Origin: Aliikangiella sp965214955
GTDB lineage: Bacteria; Pseudomonadota; Gammaproteobacteria; Enterobacterales; Kangiellaceae
Reading direction: 5' to 3'
DNA length: 64,000 nt
NCBI GenBank assembly: GCA_965214955.1
Contig: CBDCCU010000004.1
Span: 231,963 to 295,962 of the forward strand
The notes under the pieces are model-generated. The model was not told where the DNA came from. It worked only from the letters and a program-made list of their open reading frames with translations, and did no database searches. This document shows positions 23,817 through 32,501 of this stretch, piece after piece (position 1 is the stretch's first letter; each line of letters begins with the position of its first letter). The position numbers were made by a program, and so were the translations under genes.

Positions 23817-24082
23817 TATACCCGTTCTTCTTCAAGATGCATGTTTCAGCAAGTCAGTAAGCTATCCTATTTGAGGCATTAATGCGCAGGATTAGTCATT
23901 CCACTTCAAGCATTGATAACGAAGAAGAGGTTAGCTTACTGCCTTGCCCTTCGGGTGCTCAGCCAAAAAACTTGCACTGCGTTGCAGCTTTTGAAAAGGG
24001 ATTACCATTTCCTGCAAGTTGCGCCTTGTTCAAGCTTTTTGGTTGAACACTGAAACATGCATCTTGAAGTAGAACGGGTATA
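23817..24082. mobile_element. Palindromic MITE-like element, family A (266 bp)
   Basis: Both ends carry a 33-bp inverted repeat starting TATACCCGTTCT and continuing through CTTCAAGATGCATG, with one mismatch. The inner left 80 bp (GTCAGTAAGCTATCCTATTT onward) recur in inverted orientation in the element at 54525-54641. There is no reading frame of note. The insertion lies in a gap between convergent genes (a DUF3592 gene and dinB). Confidence 0.75.
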
Positions 24083-24091
24083 ACCACCTCT

Positions 24092-25147
24092 TTAAAAAGG
24101 TATGTTAAGTTGCTCTATCTTGCTTTTATGCTGCTCAGGAAACTTCACACCTAAACCAAGTAGTCTTATAGGCTCGGGATAATCTTTTCTTAACCGCTTA
24201 AATAGTGCTTTAAGCAAATTAATATCAAAGCCTTGAGAAATTGATTCTGCACTATGGATCTGAAAATTACTCATTTTAACTTTCACATAAACCTTATTAA
24301 TTTTTTCGGTTTTATCCAGCTTTTGTAAGCGGCGCGAAAGATCAGAAACTAAAGCCAAAAACTTACTCTCACAATCATGCCATTCGACAATATCCTCATT
24401 AAAGGTACTTTCAACACTCACCGATTTTCTCGCTGAATGCGGTTTAACGCTACGCTTATCTTCTCCGCGACAAAGATCAAACAAATACTTGCCTGTTTTC
24501 CCAAACTTATCGAGCAATATAGAAAGTTCTACCTTTTTTAGTTCACCGCAGGTCAGTATATCCATCGACTCAAGCTTTCTTGTCATTACCTTACCCACAC
24601 CATGCAATTTTTTTACTGGCAATCGCTCAATAAAATCAGTTTCTTCTTCAGGTAAAATAACTTTTAACCCCGCAGGCTTATTCCAATCGCTAGCAATTTT
24701 GGCTAAAAACTTACTTCTAGCCACCCCTGCCGATGCCGTTAACCCTGTTGTATCATAAATTTCCTTGCAAATAGCCTGAGCAATCCATGTTGCGCTATTG
24801 TGTAGTTGCATAGAATCGGTAGTATCTAAATAAGCCTCATCAAGCGATAAAGGCTCAACAAGCTCGGTATATTTAAAAAATATTTTACGAATTTTTTGCG
24901 ACTCTTCTCGATACTTTGCAATGTTAGGGCGTACAAAAACCAAGTCGGGACATAACCTTGCCGCTTGAGCCGAAGGCATAGCCGAATGAACCCCAAAGCG
25001 ACGAGCCTCGTAATTGCATGTAGCAATAACCCCACGAGAATGCGGATTACCACCCACCGCCACAGGCAACCGAGCTAAAGACGGATCGTCCCTTTGCTCA
25101 ATAGCAGCATAAAAGCAATCCATATCAACATGAATAATTTTTCGCAT
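24092..25147 (-). CDS. dinB: DNA polymerase IV (Y-family translesion polymerase)
   Basis: A 351-residue error-prone polymerase that bypasses lesions and takes part in adaptive mutagenesis. The palm has HVDMDCFYAAIEQRDDPSLA (Asp8 and neighbouring acid) and the second metal site in EPLSLDEAYLDTT. A helix-hairpin-helix (KKLHGVGKVMTRKLESMDI) follows, then the little-finger domain. Its length agrees with E. coli DinB (351). It ends without an obvious beta-clamp motif of canonical form (the terminus is KIEQLNIPF, a QLxLF-like clamp motif with some change). No LexA box was identified upstream by eye. Confidence 0.95.
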   Translation of the reverse strand: MRKIIHVDMDCFYAAIEQRDDPSLARLPVAVGGNPHSRGVIATCNYEARRFGVHSAMPSAQAARLCPDLVFVRPNIAKYREESQKIRKIFFKYTELVEPLSLDEAYLDTTDSMQLHNSATWIAQAICKEIYDTTGLTASAGVARSKFLAKIASDWNKPAGLKVILPEEETDFIERLPVKKLHGVGKVMTRKLESMDILTCGELKKVELSILLDKFGKTGKYLFDLCRGEDKRSVKPHSARKSVSVESTFNEDIVEWHDCESKFLALVSDLSRRLQKLDKTEKINKVYVKVKMSNFQIHSAESISQGFDINLLKALFKRLRKDYPEPIRLLGLGVKFPEQHKSKIEQLNIPF

Positions 25148-25464
25148 TAGACAAGAAAATAAAGCTAGTTATACAACTAGTATATTTGATTGTGGTATTG
25201 AATGCTACTTTGTGGTGAATAACGCAAAATGATGATTACAAAAATTTTTTAGGTCTGCTACATTTTAACTTTGTTCAATAAATTAGCTAGACCAAACTAT
25301 TTGGGTTCCCAAATTAAGCTTCTGTTAAAGGGCGCAAGAAAATTTGCTCTCTTAGTACCACCTTTAGTTTCTACCAGTGGCTAATCTGACTTAACGTACT
25401 ACCAAAACACATACACTCACATATTTTAATTACAGAAAATGACTGGTATACTTGCGCCAGTTTT
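25148..25464. other. Intergenic stretch upstream of the desaturase
   Basis: No gene is supported. At 25245-25290 a degenerate dispersed repeat (AATTTTTTAGGTCTGCTACA onward) resembles one at 5733-5775. The control site is at the right-hand end, at 25465. Confidence 0.4.
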
Positions 25465-25482
25465 AGCGTACACTTGTACGCT
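25465..25482. promoter_or_regulatory. FabR/DesT-like operator upstream of the desaturase
   Basis: AGCGTACACTTGTACGCT is a near-perfect palindrome with one central mismatch. It closely matches the E. coli FabR operator form (AGCGTACACGTGTTCGCT as recalled) and the related Pseudomonas DesT site. It lies 78 bp before the desaturase start, in the likely promoter region. Confidence 0.65.
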
Positions 25483-25560
25483 CAATGCAAATTATAGACT
25501 ATCATCTATAATTAGTTATCTCTTTGAAACTTAAAATTTATCGCAAAATTTATAATTATC

Positions 25561-26703
25561 ATGACTCAAATTCAATCCAATTCAAAACCACCGATTATTT
25601 GGCTTAACGTGCTGGTTTTTAGCCTTACCTTTTTAATCGCGGCAATCGGATTACCGCTTTATCTTTACTTTTATGATCTCGATATTGCGACTTGGATTGC
25701 GTTTATTGTTGCAACGGGCTACTGCGGTATGTCTATTACTGCTGGTTATCATCGTTTATGGTCTCATAGGGCTTACGAAACTAAAGGCTGGATACGTTTT
25801 ATTTATGCTATTGGCGGTGCATTTGCGTTGCAAAACAGTGCACTTCATTGGAGTAGTGATCACCGTGTTCACCATCGGTTTGTTGATGAGAACGATAAAG
25901 ATCCTTATTCGGCTAAAAAAGGTTTTTGGTATTCGCATATTGGTTGGATGTTGCGTGAGTATCAAGCGCACCGCTACGATGATTATCAAAATGTAAAAGA
26001 CTTACAACGCGATCCTATTGTTATGTGGCAACACAAATATTACTTGCCATTAGTGTTAGCTACTAACTTTGGTATTCCGCTCGCTTTTGGATTAATCAAT
26101 GGCAATATTATGGGTAGTTTATTGTTAGTTGGTTTTTTAAGATTAGTGGTTAGTCACCATGTGACTTTCTTTATTAATTCTTTAGCGCATATGTGGGGAA
26201 GCCAGCCTTATAACCATAAAAATACCGCAAAAGATAACCCAATTGTTGCCCTATTGACCTATGGAGAGGGCTACCACAATTTTCATCATGCGTTTCAATA
26301 TGATTATCGTAACGCCATAAAATGGTGGCAGTTTGATCCAACTAAATGGTTTATTCGCACGTTAAACTTTTTAGGTTTAGCTAAAAATTTAAAGCGTATT
26401 CCGGAGTCAAAAATTGCCAAAGCAATTGCTACTGAACAAATGGTAAAGGCAAAGGCACAATTACAAAAATTATCTCTTTCTAATAAAGAGCAAGTGCTAG
26501 AAAAATTGCAAAATGAATATGAATGTTTATGTGAAAAAATGAATGATTATTACCAAGCCAAACTCGACTGGGTTAATATTCAAAAATCACAACTGAATGA
26601 AAATATTGAAAAGCACCCTGTTTCAATTAAGTACCAAAAACTAAAACAAAACTTTCAACTACAACAAAAAAACTGGCAAGGTTTGGTTTATCAATACTGC
26701 TAA
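25561..26703 (+). CDS. Acyl-CoA/phospholipid delta-9-type fatty acid desaturase
   Basis: A 380-residue membrane desaturase that inserts a double bond aerobically. Membrane segments occur near residues 10-35, 40-55, 75-95 and 160-200. The three histidine boxes are HRLWSH (about residue 63), HRVHHRF (about 100) and HNFHHAF (about 240), as in stearoyl-CoA desaturases. A C-terminal extension of about 90 residues (ATEQMVKAKAQLQKLSLSN onward) is a predicted coiled coil. The gene has a FabR/DesT-like operator 78 bp upstream, so unsaturated fatty acid feedback through FabR (3163) is likely. A strong terminator follows. Confidence 0.9.
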   Translation: MTQIQSNSKPPIIWLNVLVFSLTFLIAAIGLPLYLYFYDLDIATWIAFIVATGYCGMSITAGYHRLWSHRAYETKGWIRFIYAIGGAFALQNSALHWSSDHRVHHRFVDENDKDPYSAKKGFWYSHIGWMLREYQAHRYDDYQNVKDLQRDPIVMWQHKYYLPLVLATNFGIPLAFGLINGNIMGSLLLVGFLRLVVSHHVTFFINSLAHMWGSQPYNHKNTAKDNPIVALLTYGEGYHNFHHAFQYDYRNAIKWWQFDPTKWFIRTLNFLGLAKNLKRIPESKIAKAIATEQMVKAKAQLQKLSLSNKEQVLEKLQNEYECLCEKMNDYYQAKLDWVNIQKSQLNENIEKHPVSIKYQKLKQNFQLQQKNWQGLVYQYC

Positions 26704-26723
26704 CCGTTTAAAACTTAAGCAAT

Positions 26724-26753
26724 AAAAAAGCGGCTTATTTAAGTCGCTTTTTT
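26724..26753. terminator. Terminator between the desaturase and prmB
   Basis: AAAAAAGCGGCTT paired with AAGTCGCTTTTTT, with one G-U/C-A step, a short loop and T-runs on both strands. It is bidirectional between convergent genes. Confidence 0.8.
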
Positions 26754-26768
26754 ATTAGTGATTTATTG

Positions 26769-27695
26769 CTAAATTGCTTGTAATTGCGAATAGGTTAATA
26801 AAAACACACCATGTCCACCACGCTGAAACTCTAGCCAAATAAACTCAACCTCGGGGTAGGCTTCTTCTAGCGCTGCTGCGCTGTTTCCGACTTCAACAAT
26901 TAAAATTCCTTCTTCTTTCAAATAGTTTTTCGCTTTGCTAATAATTTTGCGGGTAAGATCTAAACCATCGTTTCCTGACACTAATCCTAGTTTTGGCTCG
27001 GCTAAATATTCTTGTGGAATTTCATTAAAGTCTTCTTCATCAACATAAGGTGGGTTCGATACAATAATGTCATATTTTTTATTCGGAATATTTTCAAATA
27101 AATCAGACTGATAAAAAGCCACATTATCCATTTGGTGATTGGTTCGGTTAATTTCGGCAACGGCTATCGCATCTGCTGAAATATCACCACCATCAACAAT
27201 TGCATCAGGAAAATACTGCCCACAAGCAATAGCAATACAACCACTACCCGTGCATAAGTCTAAAATATTAATCACATTTTCTGCATTAACCCAAGGAGAA
27301 AAATAATTTTCTATTAGCTCTCCTATAGGTGAACGTGGCACTAAAACTCTTTCATCAACATAATATTCACTGTCACAAAAGTAAGCTTTATTGGTAAGGT
27401 AAGCCACAGGAACTTTTTCGTTAATTCGCCTAGCAACCGAAGTTGTTATTAATGTTTTTTCGGTTGGTGTTAAACGAGATTGCCAAATAATATCGGGTGT
27501 ATCCGATGGTAGCGAAAGTAGTTGAAAAACCAGTGCAACCGCTTCATCCCAAGGGTTATCTGTGCCATGACCATAATAAATATCTGAGGCAGAAAATTGA
27601 GTAAATGCCCAGCGAATAAGATCTTGAATGGTGTGTAAATTTTGTGCGGCTTCTTGTTGAAGTTCGTTAGAAATATTATTTTGATTTAACTGCAA
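26769..27695 (-). CDS. prmB: 50S ribosomal protein L3 N5-glutamine methyltransferase
   Basis: A 308-residue SAM-dependent methyltransferase that methylates a glutamine of ribosomal protein L3. The N-terminal helical recognition domain (QDLIRWAFTQFSASDIYYGH then DNPWDEA) is specific for PrmB as against PrmC. The Rossmann motif is ILDLCTGSGCIAIA (about residues 147-160) and the catalytic NPPY is at about residue 218. The start codon appears to be TTG at 27695, with an AGGA-rich site about 10 bp upstream. Length fits (310 in E. coli). Confidence 0.93.
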   Translation of the reverse strand: MQLNQNNISNELQQEAAQNLHTIQDLIRWAFTQFSASDIYYGHGTDNPWDEAVALVFQLLSLPSDTPDIIWQSRLTPTEKTLITTSVARRINEKVPVAYLTNKAYFCDSEYYVDERVLVPRSPIGELIENYFSPWVNAENVINILDLCTGSGCIAIACGQYFPDAIVDGGDISADAIAVAEINRTNHQMDNVAFYQSDLFENIPNKKYDIIVSNPPYVDEEDFNEIPQEYLAEPKLGLVSGNDGLDLTRKIISKAKNYLKEEGILIVEVGNSAAALEEAYPEVEFIWLEFQRGGHGVFLLTYSQLQAI

Positions 27696-27726
27696 AGCAA
27701 TTTTTCCTCTTACATTCTAAGTGCTT

Positions 27727-28470
27727 TTAACTCTCACTTTGACCCAAAGCTTTTAACATTTTATCTCGCACAAGATTAATTAAAACTCGGCGTGTTTCAA
27801 TAGTGTATTCTCTTGCATCAACAGGCTCACAAATTTCAACCTCAATATCTTGATCAAGATACAATGCCATTTCTTTACCCGCTTGTACTTTATGAATATC
27901 TTTAACCACTATTGGTACTATTAGCGCGTTAGTTTCAATGGCTATATGAAATCCGCCTCGTTTAAATGCCGCAAGTTTTCCATCGGTTGACCGAGTACCT
28001 TCTGGAGCCACCCACAAAATAATGCCATCTAACATTTTTTCTTTGGCCGTTTTTAAATCTTTTAATGATTGTTCACGGTTGTGTCTATCAATAGACACAA
28101 ACTCACCGCGCTTTAATGCAGTTGAAAAAATAGGAATTTTAAACAGCTCTTTTTTTGCCAACATACGCAAATTAGTTTTTAGCGCAACCGCGCTAATAGG
28201 TATGTCATATAAACTGCTATGATTGCACATAACAATCACTGGGCGATCAGGGTTTTCTATCCAGTTTTCTTTGCCCGTAACATTCACTCTAACTTTAATT
28301 AACCCTAAAAGTTTTTGCGCCCAGCGATACATTTTATCGCTAACAAACTCACGAAAGTTATTGCTGTAAATAGTACCTAAAATCACACGCGAGCTATACC
28401 AAACAGTATAAACCCCCGTCATAAAAGCTATCCAATAAAAACGAAGTTTGCTGGCTTTATTTTGTTTCAC
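27727..28470 (-). CDS. 1-acyl-sn-glycerol-3-phosphate acyltransferase (PlsC family)
   Basis: A 247-residue membrane-associated acyltransferase. It has an N-terminal hydrophobic helix (about 9-28) and the acyltransferase motifs NHSSLYDIP (NHx4D, about residue 81), FVSIDRHNRE and the glycine-rich PEGTRSTDGKLAAFKRGGFHIA. The enzyme would transfer an acyl chain to lysophosphatidate in phospholipid synthesis. The start is a GTG. The closest characterised homologue is PlsC, although many bacteria hold several paralogues. Confidence 0.85.
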   Translation of the reverse strand: MKQNKASKLRFYWIAFMTGVYTVWYSSRVILGTIYSNNFREFVSDKMYRWAQKLLGLIKVRVNVTGKENWIENPDRPVIVMCNHSSLYDIPISAVALKTNLRMLAKKELFKIPIFSTALKRGEFVSIDRHNREQSLKDLKTAKEKMLDGIILWVAPEGTRSTDGKLAAFKRGGFHIAIETNALIVPIVVKDIHKVQAGKEMALYLDQDIEVEICEPVDAREYTIETRRVLINLVRDKMLKALGQSES

Positions 28471-28555
28471 ATTTAAACCCTAAACTTAAATACACCGAGT
28501 TACACGTTGCTATTTATACATTACTATTCACGCATTGCCATTTACACACTGCCAT

Positions 28556-29020
28556 TTACACATTAGGCAAATACACTTTTTCAATTTTAGAATGACCTAA
28601 GCTATCAAAACTAACTTTTACCGTTTGCGCTGTTTGATAGCCAAAAATTTCACAGTTTGGCACTAAATACTGGGTTAAATTAGCCACAATAGGCATGTGA
28701 CTAACAATCATTACCGAAGGCTTATCAAATGCTAATAAATAATCGCCTAACAATTGATGATCGGCAAAGTGCACAAGTAAATCATCGGTTTTAAAGGCTT
28801 TGGTTAAGCCCAGTTTATTATGCACGCAAGTTGCTGTTTCTTGAGTACGCTTAAATGGGCTAACAATCATATTTTCAATGTCTGCATTATCAGCTATTAA
28901 TTGCTCAGCAATATTAGCCGCTTGCTGATAACCATAACTTGATAATGCTCGATTAAAGTCGCTATCAAACTCGTTTTCAGCAAGCCCATGTCGCATGATC
29001 CAAAGTGACTTTAATTTCAT
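28556..29020 (-). CDS. sixA: Phosphohistidine phosphatase SixA
   Basis: A 154-residue histidine phosphatase. The N-terminal IMRHGLAENEFDSDFNRALS carries the RHG catalytic motif, and IVSPFKRTQETA and SHMPIVANLT supply the other active-site Arg and His. In E. coli SixA removes phosphate from HPt/PTS-Ntr histidine residues. Length fits (about 160). It follows the adenosine-kinase-like gene after 43 bp on the same strand and may be co-transcribed with it. Confidence 0.88.
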   Translation of the reverse strand: MKLKSLWIMRHGLAENEFDSDFNRALSSYGYQQAANIAEQLIADNADIENMIVSPFKRTQETATCVHNKLGLTKAFKTDDLLVHFADHQLLGDYLLAFDKPSVMIVSHMPIVANLTQYLVPNCEIFGYQTAQTVKVSFDSLGHSKIEKVYLPNV

Positions 29021-29063
29021 TGATTTTGCCTTTTACATTACGCATAAAATAAAGGATTAAAGG

Positions 29064-30068
29064 CTAATTTAACCCTTGATCAAATGCTTTAACTTTTTCT
29101 AGTGTTGCTTCTTTTAAGCGAGGCCCAAACTGCGTTACTAATTGTGACGAAGCATAACTGGCTAACTCACCTGCTTTTTGCAATGAGTAACCTGCGGTAA
29201 TGCCATATAAAAAACTACCCGCAAATAAATCACCAGCACCATTGGTATCAACGGCCTCTACAGGATGACCATTAATGGTAATTTGATTACCATTTTCAGC
29301 AATCACAGAGCCTTTTGCTCCAAGAGTAACCACAACAAGTTTAGCTATTTTTTCAAGCGCTTTAATTGCAGAGTTTAAATTGTCGGTATGTGTAAACTGA
29401 GTTGCTTCATCATAATTACAAAATAGTAAATCAACACCTTCGCCAATAATATTTTCTAGTCCTTCACGGCAAAATTTAATCATATTAGGATCAGATAACG
29501 AAAAAGCCGTTTTAATACCATGTTTTTTGGCAACTTCGCGCGATTGTCTAACTGTTTCAACCGCCGTATTTGAACTGGCTAAATAACCTTCAACGTATAG
29601 ATACTCAGATTGTGCCAGCTCGTCAAAATTAACTTGATCAACTTCAACATCACCAGTGATCCCTAAAAAAGTATTCATAGTACGATCTGCATCATCGGTG
29701 ATCATCACAAGGCACTTACCTGTTTTACCCTCGGCTAGTGCTTCATTCGATAAATTACTTGCAACACCTTTACTGAGCAAATCATCTCGATAAAAATGCC
29801 CAGTATCATCATTAGCAACCTTACAAGAATAAAAACACTTAGCCCCAAGTAATTGTGCGCCCATAATGGTATTAGCGGCTGAGCCACCAGAAGCACGAGA
29901 ATGACGTGTACCATCAAAAGACTGTAATAAAGCCTCTTGGCGTTCTTCCTCAATTAATGTCATTACTCCTTTTTCAACATTAAGAGCCTCCAATTCTTCT
30001 GGTGTGGTCTCTATTTCAAAATCAACCAACGCATTACCAATGCCATAAATTTGATACTTAAAAGTCAT
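29064..30068 (-). CDS. Adenosine kinase (PfkB family)
   Basis: A 334-residue ribokinase-fold sugar/nucleoside kinase. The N-terminal YGIGNALVDFEIE and the GGSAANTIMGAQLLG segment bind the substrate. The C-terminal PfkB signature, DTNGAGDLFAGSFLYGITAG (about residues 278-297), holds the catalytic Asp and the anion hole. The general form matches the bacterial adenosine kinase clade common in marine gammaproteobacteria. Other nucleosides are possible substrates. Confidence 0.85.
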   Translation of the reverse strand: MTFKYQIYGIGNALVDFEIETTPEELEALNVEKGVMTLIEEERQEALLQSFDGTRHSRASGGSAANTIMGAQLLGAKCFYSCKVANDDTGHFYRDDLLSKGVASNLSNEALAEGKTGKCLVMITDDADRTMNTFLGITGDVEVDQVNFDELAQSEYLYVEGYLASSNTAVETVRQSREVAKKHGIKTAFSLSDPNMIKFCREGLENIIGEGVDLLFCNYDEATQFTHTDNLNSAIKALEKIAKLVVVTLGAKGSVIAENGNQITINGHPVEAVDTNGAGDLFAGSFLYGITAGYSLQKAGELASYASSQLVTQFGPRLKEATLEKVKAFDQGLN

Positions 30069-30234
30069 AATTTATTTACTACTCATTTCATTAAATTAAC
30101 AATACTGACCACTCAAACTAGATATTATGAACTACAAAACATGATTTCTGTTTGGGCGCAAAATTTAGCGAATTCTACCAGAATAATGTGATAAAATCGG
30201 AAAATTCATGTAAATTTTCTCAATTCCCTCAATT

Positions 30235-31077
30235 ATGCAAGCCCTTTTTGTTGATAACCTAACAGTTATAGATTTCGCTTACTTTGATCACCAGCGTGGA
30301 ATAGTCGGTGAAAGCCTTATAATGAATGTCACTTTATACGGTGAGCTTAATGACGAAGGCATGTTATTTGATTTTTCGTTTGTGAAAAAGCGGATTAAAT
30401 CTTGTGTTGATGAACTGGTTGATCATAAATTTTTAGTGGCAACCAATAACCGCTTTACCCACATTGAAGACTCACTCAATACGCTTACACTCAACCTCAC
30501 TTCTCAGTCTGGTGACACATATCAACATATAAGTCCTCATCAAGCGGTTTGCTTAATTGAGTCTGAGTTTGTTACCGCAGAAAGTATTGAGAAAACCATC
30601 AATCAGGCGATTATGAAAATACTGCCTGATAATGTAAAAAAGATAGAGATCACCCTTAATGAAGAATCTATTAAAGGTCCTTTTTATCATTATAGTCATG
30701 GCTTAAAAAAGCACTTAGGCGACTGCCAGCGTATTGCCCATGGGCATCGCTCAAAAATAGAAGTGTGGGAAAATGGTGAGTTTTCTGAATATTGGTCAGA
30801 CTATATTGCTAAAGAATGGAAAGATATTTATCTTGCCACATCAGATGATTTAATTGAGTCAGAAAATAACAGTGACTACCGAGTTCAATACCATGCCAAT
30901 CAAGGAATGTTTCAATTAACGCTGCCAAAAGCTCAATGTCAAATCATGGATACTGATACCACGGTAGAGCTAATTGCCGTATTTTTAGCAGAAAAACTCA
31001 AGCAACAAAAGCCTGAATCAAGCTTTAAAGTGAAAGCTTATGAAGGGGTTGATAAGGGGGCAATTGCTGAGGTTTAA
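30235..31077 (+). CDS. Two-domain PTPS/QueD-like protein (6-carboxytetrahydropterin synthase family)
   Basis: A 280-residue protein that reads as two fused halves of the 6-pyruvoyltetrahydropterin synthase fold. In the N-terminal half, the FDFSFVKKRIKSCVDELVDH segment (about 45-64) aligns with the (I/F)DF..LK...LDH part of QueD, but the early zinc His ligands are absent. The C-terminal half shows HGLKKHLGDCQRIAHGH (about residues 153-169), containing the zinc/cysteine pattern of QueD in full. The family makes 6-carboxytetrahydropterin for queuosine or related folate chemistry. The duplication with one degenerate half means the reaction is not certain. It is divergent from the adenosine-kinase gene. 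Confidence 0.7.
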   Translation: MQALFVDNLTVIDFAYFDHQRGIVGESLIMNVTLYGELNDEGMLFDFSFVKKRIKSCVDELVDHKFLVATNNRFTHIEDSLNTLTLNLTSQSGDTYQHISPHQAVCLIESEFVTAESIEKTINQAIMKILPDNVKKIEITLNEESIKGPFYHYSHGLKKHLGDCQRIAHGHRSKIEVWENGEFSEYWSDYIAKEWKDIYLATSDDLIESENNSDYRVQYHANQGMFQLTLPKAQCQIMDTDTTVELIAVFLAEKLKQQKPESSFKVKAYEGVDKGAIAEV

Positions 31078-31130
31078 AGGTTAAACCTCTATTGCTTAAA
31101 ATAAAAATAATAAATTGTAATTTGTTAAAT

Positions 31131-31409
31131 TTATACCGAGCTAATTTCTAGCTTCAAACTCAAATCACAAGCCTCTGCAGCCTTAACTGCAGTTTTTAAA
31201 CTGATTGATGTATTTTTTGGATCAAGCAGTCGATCAATAGAAGGACGACTTGTTTGCATTTTTTTAGCCAATGCTGATTTTGTAAGGCCTTTCTCGCTCA
31301 TTGCTTGATGAATTCTCCAAGCTAGTACACTTTTTATTGCGGCGGCTTCCACTTCTTCTTTATGGCCTTGTTCAACTAAAAAGTCATTAAAATTTGATCC
31401 TAGTGGCAT
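31131..31409 (-). CDS. HigA-like antitoxin (XRE helix-turn-helix)
   Basis: A 92-residue protein with a Cro/CI-type helix-turn-helix (about residues 34-88; HQAMSEKGLTKSALAKKMQT then SRPSIDRLLDP). It is the second gene of a toxin-antitoxin operon, with the toxin upstream, separated by 17 bp. The order toxin then antitoxin is that of HigBA systems. The antitoxin would bind the operon's own promoter. A likely operator, an AAGAT/ATCTT repeat, overlaps the toxin start region at 31766-31780. Confidence 0.85.
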   Translation of the reverse strand: MPLGSNFNDFLVEQGHKEEVEAAAIKSVLAWRIHQAMSEKGLTKSALAKKMQTSRPSIDRLLDPKNTSISLKTAVKAAEACDLSLKLEISSV

Positions 31410-31426
31410 ATCATTTTCCTCGTAGC

Positions 31427-31759
31427 TTAAATATCTCTCATGCGTTTTAAAGCCAGCTCTAAATCGTTTTTAGGTGTTTTTTGTGTTTTCTTAATAAATC
31501 CGTGCAACAAAACCATTTGATTGTTAACTAGTGAAAAAATTACCCGAGCGATTCCATTGCTAATTTCAATCCGCACTTCCCATAAACCTTTTGACAGCTT
31601 ACGAACAAGTGGCATACCTAATGGCCAACCAAATTCTACTGTTTTAATTTTTTGCCCTATCGCCTTTCGATCATCAATAGCTAAAGACATTAACCAATCT
31701 TTAACAGACTCTTTTCCTTGATGAGTTTGGTAGAAAACCACATTGATAATTTTATCCAT
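31427..31759 (-). CDS. HigB/RelE-like toxin
   Basis: A 110-residue toxin of the RelE/HigB superfamily (phage-derived Gp49-like branch). The sequence MDKIINVVFYQTHQGKESVK through GWPLGMPLVRKLSKGLWEVR and IARVIFSLVNNQMVLLHGFIKKTQKTP shows the Lys/Arg pattern and the C-terminal FIKKTQKTP box of mRNA-cleaving family members. The ATG at 31759 is preferred to an upstream frame extension to 31867, because family members begin at this position. The partner antitoxin follows 17 bp downstream. Both genes look intact. Confidence 0.85.
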   Translation of the reverse strand: MDKIINVVFYQTHQGKESVKDWLMSLAIDDRKAIGQKIKTVEFGWPLGMPLVRKLSKGLWEVRIEISNGIARVIFSLVNNQMVLLHGFIKKTQKTPKNDLELALKRMRDI

Positions 31760-31879
31760 GCAAAAGATACTGCATCTTTTTTGGTGCTTTGTCAAACTTT
31801 GAGTATTGGAAAAGAGGTGACGGTCTTGCTCAATACCCAGTGTTAGTACCATTAAATGTTGTCTCAAATAGAGACTTAT

Positions 31880-32440
31880 TTAAACCTGCTCAGCCCTTCT
31901 ATTAGCTTCAATCTTGTCAATATCTTCTTCATCTAATAGTCGGTTCACACAATTTCTAAATGGTTCGTCTTTATCGTCGAAAAAGAAGTTATAAATTTCG
32001 GTTTCGTATTGGCTTCCAACTTCTAATCGGCCTTGAATGGTTAAATCGTGCCCTTCTTTTAATGCGGCATAAATTTTACTGGCTTGTTCATGCTTAAAAG
32101 TAAAGGCAGGCCCCCAGTATTGAAGTTCGGCTTGTAGATAGTTTTTGTGGAATTTTGGAATAAATGTTTGATCATTAATGATCAGCTTTTGCACGCTACC
32201 CACTTCTAGTTCAATGTGCGATGGCTCACCAATAAAAATAGAAAGCTCGGGATCAGAATCTAAATATTGCAAAGTAGAGGTTAGGTTTAAATAACCAATG
32301 TATTTGCGCTCAAAAAAGCCACCTGCAAAAGGAAAGCTCATTACACAATATTCGCTGGAACGATCATAACGGTAATCAGGAAAATCACCACATGACGATA
32401 ATAATATAACGCTAGTTAAAATCGTTAAAATTCGTTTCAT
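31880..32440 (-). CDS. Lipoprotein of unknown function (186 aa)
   Basis: A 186-residue protein with a signal peptide and lipobox LSSC (about residues 14-17), hence a predicted outer-membrane or periplasmic lipoprotein. The mature part has a beta-rich core and an acidic C-terminal helix (RLLDEEDIDKIEANRRAEQV). I recognise no domain. It is located between rluB and the HigBA operon, each on the same strand, and appears monocistronic. Confidence 0.6.
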   Translation of the reverse strand: MKRILTILTSVILLSSCGDFPDYRYDRSSEYCVMSFPFAGGFFERKYIGYLNLTSTLQYLDSDPELSIFIGEPSHIELEVGSVQKLIINDQTFIPKFHKNYLQAELQYWGPAFTFKHEQASKIYAALKEGHDLTIQGRLEVGSQYETEIYNFFFDDKDEPFRNCVNRLLDEEDIDKIEANRRAEQV

Positions 32441-32473
32441 TATTGAATATTCCGCTACTTAAATTAAATCGGG

Positions 32474-32495
32474 TTCTAGGATCTGTTAATCTTTG
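32474..32495 (+). repeat. Decayed end of repeat family B
   Basis: CTAGGATCTGTTAATCTTTG resembles the family B terminus (TAGGGTCTGTTGATCTTT). It is a single end located just after the rluB stop. Confidence 0.4.
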
Positions 32496-32501
32496 TGTTT
32501 G

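Noticed and set aside
20364..24082. Insertion sequence or prophage remnant around the palindromic elements
   Set aside because: No transposase, integrase or phage gene is present; the elements are non-coding and only MITE-like.
31760..31867. A longer N-terminus for the HigB-like toxin
   Set aside because: The extra 36 residues are not typical of the family and run through the probable operator; the ATG at 31759 matches family starts.
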